Shown: positions 46,445 to 56,073 of the stretch, piece after piece
Position numbering within the stretch: the first letter of the stretch is position 1
How the letters are laid out: the number at the start of each line of letters is the position of its first letter
Assembly: GCF_000830005.1 (NCBI RefSeq)
Contig: NZ_CP010407.1
Location: 620,001-684,000 of the forward strand
Origin: Streptomyces vietnamensis
GTDB lineage: Bacteria; Actinomycetota; Actinomycetes; Streptomycetales; Streptomycetaceae
Direction: 5' to 3'
DNA length: 64,000 bases
Position numbers and translations under genes: made by a program
Notes under the pieces: model-generated
The model's database searches: none
The model's input: the letters and a program-made list of their open reading frames with translations, nothing else
What the model was told of the DNA's origin: nothing

Positions 46445-47872
46445 TCAGGCGCGCGGACGGACCTCGACGTTCTCGAGGATGCCGACCGCGTCCGGGACGA
46501 GGATCGCGGCGGAGTAGTAGGTGGAGACGAGGTAGGAGATGATCGCCTTCTCGTCGATGCCCATGAAGCGGCAGTTGAGGCCGGGCTCGACCTCGTCGGG
46601 CAGGCCGGTCTGGTGGAGGCCGATGACGCCCTCGTTGTTCTCGCCGGTGCGGACGGCGATGATCGAGGAGCTCTGCCGGTCGGTGACCGGGATCTTTCCG
46701 CAGGGCAGGAGGGGGACCCCGCGCCAGGCCGGCATGTGGCGTCCCTCGACGTCGACGGTGCCGAGCACGAGGCCGCGCTTGTTGCACTCCTTGCCGAAGG
46801 CGGCGATGGCCCGGGGGTGGGCGAAGATGTAGTCGGTGTCGCGGCGCATGCTGAGCAGGTCGTCGAGGTCGTCCGGGGTCGGCGGGCCCGAGTGGGTCTG
46901 GATGCGCTGGTCGAAGTCGGTATTGTGGAGCAGCCCGAACTCGGGGTTGTTGACGAGCTCGTGCTCCTGGCGCTCGCGGAGCTCCTGGATCGTCAGACGG
47001 AGCTGCTGCTCGGTCTGGTTCATCGGCTGGTTGTAGAGGTCGGCGACGCGGGTATGGACCTTCAGGACGGTCTGGGCGACGCTGAGCTCGTACTCGCGCG
47101 GCTTGAGTTCGTAGTCCGCGTACGCACCGGGCAGCACGGCCTCGCCGACGTGTCCCGCGCTGAGCTCGATGGCCGCCTCGCCGAACGGGTTGGCGGGGCG
47201 GGGGTGGCCGTCGGCCCCGGCGCTCAGCACGTGCTCGCGGAGGTTCTCGTACTGCTCGGCGACGGCGAGGTAGGCGGTGCGGGGCAGGGCGAGGAGGGTG
47301 GCGGCGGTGACGGCCTTGGCGGTGAAGTCCCACGTCCCGTCCCCGGCGAGCACCTGGCCGCCGAAGGTGTCGCCGTCGCCGAGCCGTCCGAGGACGGTCT
47401 CGTCGCCGTACTGTCCGGTGCCGAGCTTCTCGATCTTGCCGTGGGCGATGAGGTAGACGTGGTCGGCCTGGCTGCCGGCGTGCACGACGACCTGGCCGGG
47501 CTCGTACTCCTGCTGGACGAAGCGGTCGGCGAGGGCGCCGAGCGCGGTGGGATCGTCGAAGCCGCGAAGGAGCGGGAGTTCGGCCAGCTCGGCGGGGATG
47601 ACCTCGACCCTGGAGCCGCTCTTGACGAAGGTCACGCGGCCGTCGCCGACCACGTACGAGAGGCGCCGGTTGACCCGGTAGGTGCCGCCGGGGGTGTGGA
47701 CCCAGGGGAGCTTGCGGAGCAGCCAGCGGGAGCTGATGCCCTGCATCTGGGGTTCGGACTTGGTGGTGGTGGCGAGGTTGCGGGCGGCGGCGGTGCTGAG
47801 GCTGAGCTGGACCTGGCGGATCTCGACGGCGGGCGGGGTGGGGCCGGCTGCCGGGGCGGTGTCGACCGACAT
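46445..47872 (-). CDS. family 2B encapsulin nanocompartment shell protein (EshA-type)
   Basis: Shell protein of 475 aa, the size of Streptomyces EshA. Residues 1-80 form the encapsulin N-arm ([30 protein letters not shown] read in two parts) and an inserted cyclic-nucleotide-binding domain spans about 90-215 ([48 protein letters not shown]). The HK97-fold shell follows, including [18 protein letters not shown] and [25 protein letters not shown] at 47872 is chosen by family length and AGAAAGCGAG upstream. Family 2B shells normally load terpene cyclases or other enzymes with long disordered tails; none adjoins this gene. Confidence 0.9.
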   Translation of the reverse strand: MSVDTAPAAGPTPPAVEIRQVQLSLSTAAARNLATTTKSEPQMQGISSRWLLRKLPWVHTPGGTYRVNRRLSYVVGDGRVTFVKSGSRVEVIPAELAELPLLRGFDDPTALGALADRFVQQEYEPGQVVVHAGSQADHVYLIAHGKIEKLGTGQYGDETVLGRLGDGDTFGGQVLAGDGTWDFTAKAVTAATLLALPRTAYLAVAEQYENLREHVLSAGADGHPRPANPFGEAAIELSAGHVGEAVLPGAYADYELKPREYELSVAQTVLKVHTRVADLYNQPMNQTEQQLRLTIQELRERQEHELVNNPEFGLLHNTDFDQRIQTHSGPPTPDDLDDLLSMRRDTDYIFAHPRAIAAFGKECNKRGLVLGTVDVEGRHMPAWRGVPLLPCGKIPVTDRQSSSIIAVRTGENNEGVIGLHQTGLPDEVEPGLNCRFMGIDEKAIISYLVSTYYSAAILVPDAVGILENVEVRPRA

Positions 47873-48167
47873 GGGGACTCGCTTTCTGGGGCTCTCGTGG
47901 GCGTGCGGACTCTCGTGCGTGACTCTCCGCATCCAGATGTAACGCACGGTGGTGTACGTCATCCGGGTGCGGCGCGAACGGGTGGGAGCACCGGGCGGGG
48001 GCGGCCGCCCCGCGCGCGCCCCACACGCTCCGCCGTCCGGGCGGCGACGCGGGCGGGAAAGTTCCTCCGACCCCTTGCCAAGCCCCGGGTACCTCCGGTT
48101 TTACTGGCCCGGAACGGATCAACCGAATGATCGGTAGTCCGTTTTACGACAGTGGAGGAGTGGGCGC
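47873..48167. other. divergent intergenic region, encapsulin / PaaK
   Basis: 295 bp containing the promoters of the encapsulin and PaaK genes and the PaaR-like palindrome at 48122-48135. The middle is GC-rich with no gene. Confidence 0.5.
48122..48135. promoter_or_regulatory. PaaR-like operator ACCGA-N4-TCGGT
   Basis: Perfect 5-bp inverted repeat with a 4-nt spacer, 32 bp upstream of the PaaK ATG. TetR-type PaaR regulators of phenylacetate genes use ACCGA/TCGGT-type half-sites, so this is a plausible target, but no PaaR gene is in the window. Confidence 0.5.
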
Positions 48168-49454
48168 ATGACGGAACTGCTGGACAGCGGCGAACGGCTC
48201 GGACGCGAGGAGCTGGCGGCCCTCCAGTTGGAGCGGCTGCGCGCCACCTTGCGTCACGCGTACGAGAACGTGGACTTCTACCGGCGCTCCTTCGACGCGG
48301 CCGGGCTGACCCCGGACGACTGCCGTACGCTCGCCGACCTGGCCCGCTTCCCCTTCACCGCCAAGTCGGACCTGCGCGACCACTACCCCTTCGGCATGTT
48401 CGCCGTCGACCAGTCCCGGATCCGGCGCATCCACGCCTCCAGCGGCACCACCGGCCGGCCGACCGTCGTCGGCTACACCGAGGCCGACCTGGACATGTGG
48501 GCCGACGTGGTGGCCCGCTCCCTGCGCGCCGCGGGGGCCCGCCCCGGGCACAAGGTCCATGTGGCGTACGGGTACGGCCTGTTCACCGGCGGCCTCGGCG
48601 CCCACTACGGCGCCGAGCGCCTCGGGTGCACGGTGATCCCGGCCTCCGGCGGCATGACGGCCCGGCAGGTGCAGCTCATCCAGGACTTCCGGCCCGAGAT
48701 CATCATGGTGACCCCCTCGTACATGCTGACGCTGCTCGACGAGTTCGAACGGCAGGGCGTGGACCCGCGGTCGACCTCGCTGAAGGTGGGCGTCTTCGGC
48801 GCGGAGCCGTGGACGGAGGAGATGCGCAAGGAGATCGAGGAGCGGTTCGCGATCGACGCGGTCGACATCTACGGCCTGTCGGAGGTCATCGGCCCCGGCG
48901 TGGCGCAGGAGTGCGTGGAGACCAAGGACGGCCTGCACATCTGGGAGGACCACTTCTACCCGGAGATCGTGGACCCGTTCACCGGCGAGGTGCTGCCCGA
49001 CGGGGAGGAGGGCGAGCTGGTCTTCACCTCGCTCACCAAGGAGGCCATGCCGGTGATCCGCTACCGGACCCGCGACCTGACCCGGCTGCTTCCGGGGACC
49101 GCGCGGGTGTTCCGCCGGATGGAGAAGGTCACCGGGCGCAGCGACGACATGATCATCCTGCGCGGGGTGAACCTGTTCCCCACCCAGATCGAGGAGATCG
49201 TGCTCCGCACCCCGGGCGTGGCCCCGCACTTCCAGCTGCGACTGACCCGGGAGGGCCGGCTCGACGCGCTGACCGTGCGGGCGGAGGCCCGGCCGGACGC
49301 GACGCCGGAGGAGCGCGCGGAGGCGGCCCGGGCGGTCGCGGCAGCGGTGAAGGACGGGATCGGGGTCTCGGTGGGCGTGGAGGTGGTCGACCCGGAGACG
49401 CTGGAGCGCTCGGTGGGCAAGATCAAGAGGATCGTGGACCTGCGGGAGGGCTGA
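48168..49454 (+). CDS. paaK: phenylacetate-CoA ligase
   Basis: AMP-forming ligase of 428 aa that activates phenylacetate to phenylacetyl-CoA. The family opening (RLRATLRHAYENVDFYRRSFDAAGL), the P-loop SSGTTGRPTVVGYT (about 91-104), adenylate motif IYGLSEVIGPGVAQEC and C-terminal VGKIKRIVDLREG are as in PaaK. ATG with GGAGGAG upstream. The paaABCDE oxygenase genes are not nearby, so it acts alone here. A PaaR-like palindrome stands upstream. Confidence 0.9.
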   Translation: MTELLDSGERLGREELAALQLERLRATLRHAYENVDFYRRSFDAAGLTPDDCRTLADLARFPFTAKSDLRDHYPFGMFAVDQSRIRRIHASSGTTGRPTVVGYTEADLDMWADVVARSLRAAGARPGHKVHVAYGYGLFTGGLGAHYGAERLGCTVIPASGGMTARQVQLIQDFRPEIIMVTPSYMLTLLDEFERQGVDPRSTSLKVGVFGAEPWTEEMRKEIEERFAIDAVDIYGLSEVIGPGVAQECVETKDGLHIWEDHFYPEIVDPFTGEVLPDGEEGELVFTSLTKEAMPVIRYRTRDLTRLLPGTARVFRRMEKVTGRSDDMIILRGVNLFPTQIEEIVLRTPGVAPHFQLRLTREGRLDALTVRAEARPDATPEERAEAARAVAAAVKDGIGVSVGVEVVDPETLERSVGKIKRIVDLREG

Positions 49455-49507
49455 GAGGGAGCGCCGGGCCCGGGCGCTGCGTAGCCTGGAGGCAGGAGGT
49501 GGTTGCG

Positions 49508-49891
49508 ATGCTGTCGGACTCCCCCATAGCCGCGATCATTCCGGTCAGTGACATGAACCGGGCCAAGCAGTTCTACTCGGAGACCCTCGGACTTCCCCTC
49601 ACGAAGGAGACGCCCGAGGACACCAGGTTCGAATGCGGAGGCACGGTGATCGGCCTCTACGAGACGCCCTACGGCGGCAAGGCCGAGCACACCCTGGCGA
49701 GCTGGAAGGTCGACGACCTCGACGCGGAGATGTCGACCCTGCGCTCCATGGGCGTCACGTTCGAGGAGTACGACCTGCCCGGCATCAAGACGGTCGACGG
49801 CGTGGTCGAATCGGACACCATGCGGGGCGCCTGGTTCAAGGACAGTGAGGGCAACATCCTCTGCGTGACGGAGGAGAAGGATCAGGGCTGA
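49508..49891 (+). CDS. VOC (glyoxalase/bleomycin-resistance fold) protein
   Basis: Single VOC domain of 127 aa: AAIIPVSDMNRAKQFYSETLGLPL opens the fold, and RGAWFKDSEGNILCVTEE closes it with the metal-binding Glu. Substrate not predictable. ATG at 49508 with AGGAGGT 6 nt upstream. It follows paaK by 53 bp and probably shares its transcript. Its end overlaps the convergent ligase gene by 10 bp. Confidence 0.85.
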   Translation: MLSDSPIAAIIPVSDMNRAKQFYSETLGLPLTKETPEDTRFECGGTVIGLYETPYGGKAEHTLASWKVDDLDAEMSTLRSMGVTFEEYDLPGIKTVDGVVESDTMRGAWFKDSEGNILCVTEEKDQG

Positions 49892-51393
49892 GGGGCGAAG
49901 CGGTCCCTCAGCTCGCGCTTGAGGATCTTTCCGCTGGCGTTGCGGGGAAGCGCGTCCACGAGGAAGACGCGCTTCGGCGCCTTGAAGTGGGCGAGCTTCT
50001 CGCGCGCGTGGCCGAGGAGTTCGGCCTCGGTGACCTCGCCGCGGGGGACGACGACGGCCGTGACCGCCTCGATCCAGCGCTCGTCGGGGAGGCCGATGAC
50101 GGCCACCTCGGCGACCCCCGGGTGGGTGTAGAGCGCGTCCTCGACCTGGCGGGAGGCGACGAGCACACCACCGGAGTTGATGACGTCCTTCACCCGGTCG
50201 ACGATCGTGAGGTAGCCCTCGGCGTCGCGGACCGCGAGGTCGCCGGAGTGGAACCAGCCGCCCCGGAAGGCCGCCTCGGTCTCGTCGGGCTTGCGCCAGT
50301 AGCCCTCGCACAGCTGCGGGGAGCGGTAGACGATCTCGCCGGGCGTGCCGTCGGGCACATCCTCGCCGTCCTCGCCGACGACCCGGGCCTCGACGTGGCG
50401 CACGGGGCGGCCGCAGGAGTCCATCCGGCCCTCGTGCTCGTCGGGGCCGAGGACGGTGGCGAGCGGGCCGATCTCCGACTGGCCGAAGCAGTTGTAGAAG
50501 GCGAGTTCCGGCAGCCGGGCGCGCAGCCGCTCCAGGACGGGCACGGGCATGATCGAGGCCCCGTAGTAGGCCTTGCGCAGGGCGGACAGGTCGCGGGCGG
50601 CGAACTCGGGGTGGTTGGCGAGGCCGATCCAGACGGTCGGCGGGGCGAAGAAGCTGTCGCAGCGGCCCGCCTCGATCAGGTCGAACAGGACGGCCGGGTC
50701 GGGTGCGTCGACGATCGTGTTCTCGGCGCCGACGGCGAGGTAGGGCAGCAGGAAGACGTGCATCTGCGCCGAGTGGTAGAGCGGCAGCGCGTGCACCGGC
50801 CGGTCGTCCTCGCTCAGGTCGAGGGCCTCGACGGCGCTCGCGTACTCGTGGACGAGGGCGAGGTGGGTCATCATCGCGCCCTTGGGCAGGGCGGTGGTGC
50901 CCGAGGTGTAGAGCAGCTGGGCGAGGTCACGCGCGTCGCGGTCGGTGTCGTACGCCTCCGGTTCGGCGAGCGCGTCGAGCAGTGAACCGGGCGCGTCCCG
51001 CAGCGCCTTGACCGCGAAGCCCTCGGGGATCCGGTCGGCGAGGGCGGGGTCGGCGAGCACGAGCGAGCTGTCCGACTGCTCCAGGACGTACGCGAGGTCC
51101 TCGCCGGTCAGATGGTGGTTGACCGGTACGTGGACCAGGCCGGCCCGGGCGCAGGCGAGGAACGCGATCAGATAGGCGTCCGAGTTGTGGCCGTACGTCG
51201 CGACCCGGGCGTACTCCGGCAGGGCGAGGCCGTGCCGCCGCTCCCGCAGGACGGCGGCGGCGGTGGACACCGCCGCGTCCAGCTCCGCGTACGTCCAGGT
51301 CCGGTCGGCGTACCGGACGGCGATCCGGTCGGGCACGCGCCGGGCGCTCGCGCGCAGAACACCGTCGACCGTGCGGCTGAGGAGTCGGTCCAT
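49882..51393 (-). CDS. AMP-forming acyl-CoA synthetase
   Basis: Ligase of 503 aa. The P-loop LLYTSGTTALPKGAMM (about 165-180), adenylate motif YNCFGQSEIGPLATV, GGWFHSGDLAVRD and C-terminal Lys in NASGKILKRELRD are all intact. It resembles FadD-type ligases for fatty or aromatic acids; no substrate is clear. ATG at 51393 with GAGGATC. The frame stays open far upstream across the acylase gene, but that part is antisense. Convergent with the VOC gene. Confidence 0.85.
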   Translation of the reverse strand: MDRLLSRTVDGVLRASARRVPDRIAVRYADRTWTYAELDAAVSTAAAVLRERRHGLALPEYARVATYGHNSDAYLIAFLACARAGLVHVPVNHHLTGEDLAYVLEQSDSSLVLADPALADRIPEGFAVKALRDAPGSLLDALAEPEAYDTDRDARDLAQLLYTSGTTALPKGAMMTHLALVHEYASAVEALDLSEDDRPVHALPLYHSAQMHVFLLPYLAVGAENTIVDAPDPAVLFDLIEAGRCDSFFAPPTVWIGLANHPEFAARDLSALRKAYYGASIMPVPVLERLRARLPELAFYNCFGQSEIGPLATVLGPDEHEGRMDSCGRPVRHVEARVVGEDGEDVPDGTPGEIVYRSPQLCEGYWRKPDETEAAFRGGWFHSGDLAVRDAEGYLTIVDRVKDVINSGGVLVASRQVEDALYTHPGVAEVAVIGLPDERWIEAVTAVVVPRGEVTEAELLGHAREKLAHFKAPKRVFLVDALPRNASGKILKRELRDRFAPQP

Positions 51394-51549
51394 GCGGTGA
51401 TCCTCGGCGGGGAGCGGGCGGAAGGTCAAGTACCGCGCGGCGCGCCGTACACACCCGGACCTCGGATACCGAACGGGATGTTGACAAGGGGCCGCGCGGC
51501 TGCGTGCATGGTCCAACCCGCAGTGCTCATCCGCCCGTTGGGAGGCATC

Positions 51550-53934
51550 TTGCACCTCCGCACCCGTCTGAAACACCTGGCGCTCACCGGCGCGGCCCTC
51601 GCCGTCGTCACGGCCTCGCTGCCCGGCGCGGCGGCCGCCGACTCCGGGGGCCGGGACCGTCACCCGTCCGACCGGGGCCTGTCGGCCGTCATCCGCTACA
51701 CCGAGTACGGCATCCCGCACATCGTGGCGAAGGACTACGCGGACCTCGGCTTCGGCACGGGCTGGGCGCAGGCCGCCGACCAGGTCTGCGTGCTCGCCGA
51801 CGGCTTCCTGACCGTGAACGGTGAACGCTCCCGGCACTTCGGCCCGGACGCCGCCCCGGACGGCTCGCTCTCCTCCGCCACGACGAACCTCTCCAGCGAC
51901 CTGTACTTCCGTGGCGTGAAGGACGCCGGAACGGTCGAGGAACTGCTCGCCACCCCGGCCCCCGCCGGGCCGAGCCGGGACCTCAAGGAGCTGATGCGCG
52001 GCTGGGCGGCCGGCTACAACGCCTGGCTGCGGAAGAACCGGATCACCGATCCGGCCTGCGCGGACGCCGACTGGGTCCGCCCGGTCACCGCGCTCGACGT
52101 GGCCCGGCGCGGCTTCGCCGTCTCGGTGCTCGGCGGGCAGGGCAGGGCCGTGGACGGGATCACGGCGGCCAGGCCGCCGGCCATCGCTCCCCCGTCGGCC
52201 GCCGTCCCCGATCCGGAGGACGCCGCCGGGGCCGCGCGTGAGCTGTTCGCTCCCGAGAACGCCACCATGGGCTCCAACGCCGTCGCGTTCTCCGGGGCCA
52301 CGACGGCGAACGGGCGCGGGCTGCTCCTGGGGAACCCGCACTACCCGTGGCAGGGCGGCCGCCGGTTCTGGCAGTCGCAGCAGACCATCCCGGGCGAGCT
52401 GAACGTCTCCGGCGCCTCGCTCCTCGGCACGGCCGTCGTCAACATCGGCTTCAACGACAAGGTCGCCTGGAGCCACACCGTCGCCACCGGGGTGCCGCTG
52501 AACCTGCATCAGCTGGCCCTGGTGCCGGGCGACCCGACCGCGTACCTGGTGGACGGGAAGCCCGAGCGGATGACCCCGCGCGCGGTGACGGTGGCGGTCA
52601 AGGACGGCGCCCCCGTCACCCGTACCCAGTGGTGGACCCGGTACGGACCCGTCGTCGGCGGCCTCGGCGCGCAGCTGCCACTGCCGTGGACCGCGACCAC
52701 GGCGTACGCGCTGAACGACCCCAACGCCGCCAACCTGCGCGGCTCCGACACCGCCCTCGGCTTCGGCAGGGCCCGCTCCACACAGGACATCGCCGACACC
52801 CTGGCGCGCACACAGGGGCTGCCCTGGGTCAACACGATCGCGGCGGACTCGGCGGGGCACTCCCTCTTCGCCCAGTCCCAGGTGCTCCCCCGGATCACCG
52901 ACGAGCTCGCCGCGCGCTGCTCCACGCCGCTCGGCCGGGCCACCTACCCGGCCTCGGGCGTCGCCGTGCTCGACGGCTCGCGGTCGGACTGCGCGCTCGG
53001 CTCCGACCCGGACGCGGTGCAGCCGGGCGTCTTCGGCCCGGCGCGGATGCCGGTCCTGCGGGACACCCCGTACGTGGAGAACTCCAACGACAGCGCGTGG
53101 CTGGCCAACGCCGACCGGCCGCTGACCGGCTACGAGCGGATCTTCGGCACGGTCGCGACCCCGCGCTCGCTGCGCACCCGGGGCGGGATCGAGGACGTGG
53201 CGGCGATGGCGGACCGGGGCGGGCTCACGGTGGCCGACCTCCAGCGCCAGCAGTTCGCCGACTGGGCGCCGGCCGGTGACCTGGCGGCGGCCGACGCGGC
53301 GAAGGCCTGCGCGTCGGTGCTGCCGGAGGACCCGGAGGTCTGCCGGGTGATCGGGGACTGGGACCGGACCGTGAACACCGACAGCCGGGGCGCGCTGCTC
53401 TTCGACCGTTTCTGGCGGAAGTTCACCGGCACGGTGAAGCCGGCCGACCAGTGGCTGGTGCCGTTCTCGGCGGCCGACCCGGTCCGCACCCCGCACACCC
53501 TCAACACGGGGACGCCCGGTTTCGCGCAGGCCCTCAAGGACGCGGCGGCGGAACTCCGGGCGGCGGGCATCGCCCTCGACGCACCGCTGGGCGCCCACCA
53601 GTTCGTCGTACGGAACGGGGAGCGGATCCCGGTGAGCGGCGGGACCGAGGCGCTCGGCATCTGGAACAAGACCGAGCCCGTGTGGAACGCGGCGGGCGGC
53701 GGCTACGTGGAGGTCGCGCACGGGACCAGCCACGTGCAGGCGGTGGGCTGGGACGGCAGCCGGTGTCCGGTGGCCCGCACCCTGCTCTCGTACTCCCAGT
53801 CGTCGAACCCGGCGTCGCCGCACTACAGCGACCAGACCCGGTTGTTCTCGGACGGGCGCTGGGTGACCTCCCGGTTCTGCGAGAAGGACATCCTGCGCTC
53901 GCCCGCGCTGAAGGTGGAGGTCGTCAGGGGCTGA
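51550..53934 (+). CDS. exported penicillin/AHL acylase family protein
   Basis: Ntn-hydrolase precursor of 794 aa. A Sec signal (basic, then LALTGAALAVVTASLPGAAAA) is followed by the alpha chain, a linker, and the beta-chain start at the catalytic Ser of ATMGSNAVA (about S242), where self-cleavage exposes the nucleophile. Length and order fit the streptomycete AHL acylase AhlM and related aculeacin/penicillin V acylases. TTG start at 51550 with GGGAGG just upstream. Likely an extracellular amidase on acyl-homoserine lactones or acylated antibiotics. Converges on the ChaA-type gene (11-bp overlap). Confidence 0.88.
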   Translation: MHLRTRLKHLALTGAALAVVTASLPGAAAADSGGRDRHPSDRGLSAVIRYTEYGIPHIVAKDYADLGFGTGWAQAADQVCVLADGFLTVNGERSRHFGPDAAPDGSLSSATTNLSSDLYFRGVKDAGTVEELLATPAPAGPSRDLKELMRGWAAGYNAWLRKNRITDPACADADWVRPVTALDVARRGFAVSVLGGQGRAVDGITAARPPAIAPPSAAVPDPEDAAGAARELFAPENATMGSNAVAFSGATTANGRGLLLGNPHYPWQGGRRFWQSQQTIPGELNVSGASLLGTAVVNIGFNDKVAWSHTVATGVPLNLHQLALVPGDPTAYLVDGKPERMTPRAVTVAVKDGAPVTRTQWWTRYGPVVGGLGAQLPLPWTATTAYALNDPNAANLRGSDTALGFGRARSTQDIADTLARTQGLPWVNTIAADSAGHSLFAQSQVLPRITDELAARCSTPLGRATYPASGVAVLDGSRSDCALGSDPDAVQPGVFGPARMPVLRDTPYVENSNDSAWLANADRPLTGYERIFGTVATPRSLRTRGGIEDVAAMADRGGLTVADLQRQQFADWAPAGDLAAADAAKACASVLPEDPEVCRVIGDWDRTVNTDSRGALLFDRFWRKFTGTVKPADQWLVPFSAADPVRTPHTLNTGTPGFAQALKDAAAELRAAGIALDAPLGAHQFVVRNGERIPVSGGTEALGIWNKTEPVWNAAGGGYVEVAHGTSHVQAVGWDGSRCPVARTLLSYSQSSNPASPHYSDQTRLFSDGRWVTSRFCEKDILRSPALKVEVVRG

Positions 53935-55072
53935 ACGAGAGGAACACGAAGGCCGCGAAGATCGAGAGGTGGACGCTGCCCTGAAGGAGGGTGGCCCGTC
54001 CGGGCACCACCGTCAGGGCGCTCACCACGGCCGTGAGCACGAACAGCACCATGTGGAGGGGCCCCAGACCGAGGATCAGGGGTCCCTCCAGCCAGATCGA
54101 GGCGAGCGCGATCGACGGGATCGTCAGGCCGATGCTGGCGATGGCCGAGCCGTAGGCCAGGTTCATGCTGGTCTGCATGCGGTCCCGGCTCGCCGCGCGC
54201 ACGGCGGCGAGCGTCTCGGGAAGCAGCACCATGAGGGCGATGACCACGCCGACGACCGCCTTGGGCAGGCCCGCGGAGGCGACGGCGTCCTCGATGGTGG
54301 GCGAGACGAGCTTGGCGTTGCCGACGACGGCCACCAGGGCGACCACGAGCAGACCGAGGCTGAACCAGGCGTCACGGGCGGTCGGCGGCGCGGCGTGCTC
54401 GTCCTCCGACTCCGGGATCCCCCGGTCCGGCCGCGGCACGGGCAGGAAGTAGTCGCGGTGACGAACCGTCTGGACGGTGACGAACACCCCGTACAGGAGG
54501 AGCGAGGAGACGGCGGCGAAGGCCAGCTGTGCGGCGGAGAACTCGGGGCCCGGGTGGCTCGTCGTGAACGTCGGCAGGACGAGCGTCATGGTCGCGAGGG
54601 TGCAGACGATGGCGAGCTCGCCGCCGGAGCCCTCCGCGTTGAACACGGCGATCCGGTTGCGCAGCGCGCCGACGAGCAGGGAGAGGCCGACGATGCCGTT
54701 GCAGGTGATCATGACGGCGGCGAAGACGGTGTCCCGGGCGTAGCTCGTCGCCTTGTCGCCGCCTCCGATCATCAGCATGACGATCAGTCCGACCTCGATG
54801 ACGGTGACGGCCACGGCGAGGACGAGGGAGCCGAAGGGTTCGCCGATGCGGTGGGCGATGACCTCGGCGTGATGGACGGCGGAGAGCACCGCGGCGAACA
54901 GACAGATGACGACGATCGCCACCGCGAAGCCCGGGAGTTCGCGCCCCCAGGCGAGGCCGAGCACAAGCGCCGCCACCACCGGCCCCCAGGTGGTCCACTG
55001 CCGTGCCCTTGCCGTCACACTCGAACTCATGATCCGCATATTGCCACAAGAGGGCCTTTTCGCCCGCTTCAC
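53924..55072 (-). CDS. ChaA-type cation/proton antiporter
   Basis: Membrane protein of 382 aa with about eleven hydrophobic segments in two inverted Na_Ca_ex halves. The conserved acidic helices are seen in HHAEVIAHRIGEPFGSLVLAVAVTVIEVGLIVML and [40 protein letters not shown] read in parts, matching ChaA. It should expel Ca2+, Na+ or K+ in exchange for H+. The GTG at 55072 adjoins the stop of the MarR remnant and has GAGGG upstream; ATG at 55039 or 55030 are alternatives. Confidence 0.82.
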   Translation of the reverse strand: MKRAKRPSCGNMRIMSSSVTARARQWTTWGPVVAALVLGLAWGRELPGFAVAIVVICLFAAVLSAVHHAEVIAHRIGEPFGSLVLAVAVTVIEVGLIVMLMIGGGDKATSYARDTVFAAVMITCNGIVGLSLLVGALRNRIAVFNAEGSGGELAIVCTLATMTLVLPTFTTSHPGPEFSAAQLAFAAVSSLLLYGVFVTVQTVRHRDYFLPVPRPDRGIPESEDEHAAPPTARDAWFSLGLLVVALVAVVGNAKLVSPTIEDAVASAGLPKAVVGVVIALMVLLPETLAAVRAASRDRMQTSMNLAYGSAIASIGLTIPSIALASIWLEGPLILGLGPLHMVLFVLTAVVSALTVVPGRATLLQGSVHLSIFAAFVFLSFSP

Positions 55073-55400
55073 TCAGCCCTCGGGGTCGGTGAGGCCGTTC
55101 TCGTAGGCGGCGAGGGTCTCGACGAACATCCTGCGTTCGGAAGGGCTCAGGGGCGCGAGGGCCGCGCGCCAGGCGCCGGCACTGCGGCCCAGCCGGCCGT
55201 CGATGGCGGGGCGGTGCGCCTCGGCGATGGAGACGATCTTCCGCCGCCGGTCGACGGGGTCCTCGGCCCGCTCCAGGACCCCCTTCTTGGCGAGGTCGCC
55301 GACCATCAGGCTCACGGTGGTCGGGGCAACCTCCAGGCGGGCGGCGAGCTCGTTGACGCCGAGCGGAGTCCCAGCTGCTCCCGGCCCTGGCGCCGGAGCG
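55073..55400 (-). pseudogene. 5'-truncated MarR-family regulator
   Basis: The frame contains a full MarR recognition helix and wing (LGVNELAARLEVAPTTVSLM, then VGDLAKKGVLERAEDPVDRRRKIVSI) and the C-terminal helix. The N-terminal dimerisation helices are missing: reading back, the frame runs through LISAPAPGPGAAG into the end of the next gene with no start codon. The first possible start is the internal GTG at 55315, giving 80 aa without half of the recognition helix. I read it as a deletion remnant; the ChaA-type gene starts right at its stop. Confidence 0.6.
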
Positions 55401-55404
55401 CTGA

Positions 55405-56073
55405 TCAGACCGGCCAGTCCTCGCAGTACTCGATGTGCAGGGCGCCCGGCACATGCCGGCGGGTGCGGGGCCGGGTCCAGGGGCCGGAGCTGAACTCCAC
55501 GCAGAAGTGCCCGGCTCCCGGGTGGCGGTGCCGGTGGGACGGGGCCTCGTCGACGAGACCGCGGAGCGCCGTGCCGTGCTCGCGGAACGCGGTGGCGCTG
55601 CCCACCACGAAGAGGGTGTGGGCGGCGATGTCGAAGCCGAGGTGGTCCCGGTACGTCGGGTGGTACCTGCGGTCGTGGTCGATGGCACTCGCCTCGGGGA
55701 AGTCACGGTCCGGGGTGGAGGCCGTGTGCGGACTGCCGGCACCGAGCCGGGACCGGACCTGCTTCCACGAGGCGGTGGGGAACTGCAGGCTGTGGTGGAC
55801 CAGGACCAGATCGAGCGCGACCGGCTCGCCCTCCCCCGCGGCCCCGTCGGGGGCCCGGTTGGCCCGGATCGGGAGATGGACCAGGGAGCGGGCGGAGCGG
55901 GCGGCCAGCGACCACAGCGCGGTGAGCCGCTCGGCACCGTCCCGGTCGGCGTACATCGACAGCCAGTGGCCGTCGTCGCGCAGGGCGAGCCGCCCCGGGG
56001 CCGGGTCCGGCCGGACGACCCTGAGCTCGCCGCCGCCGAAACGGACCTTGTGCACCCGTACCCGCTGTTCCAC
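55405..56073 (-). CDS. hypothetical protein, 222 aa
   Basis: Soluble protein of 222 aa starting MEQRVRVHKVRFGGGELRVV and ending GALHIEYCEDWPV. It has no motif I can name; His-rich middle (HHSLQFPTASW, HDRRYHPTYRDHLGFDIAAHT) and an ordinary fold. GTG start at 56073 with GAGGGGC. Its stop lies at the point where the truncated MarR frame loses its start, so the 3' end may mark a rearrangement border. Confidence 0.55.
   Translation of the reverse strand: MEQRVRVHKVRFGGGELRVVRPDPAPGRLALRDDGHWLSMYADRDGAERLTALWSLAARSARSLVHLPIRANRAPDGAAGEGEPVALDLVLVHHSLQFPTASWKQVRSRLGAGSPHTASTPDRDFPEASAIDHDRRYHPTYRDHLGFDIAAHTLFVVGSATAFREHGTALRGLVDEAPSHRHRHPGAGHFCVEFSSGPWTRPRTRRHVPGALHIEYCEDWPV

Noticed and set aside
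49882..53823. 1313-codon open frame spanning the acyl-CoA synthetase and the acylase gene
   Set aside because: The part beyond 51393 is antisense to the acylase, with low-complexity translation; the ligase starts at 51393.
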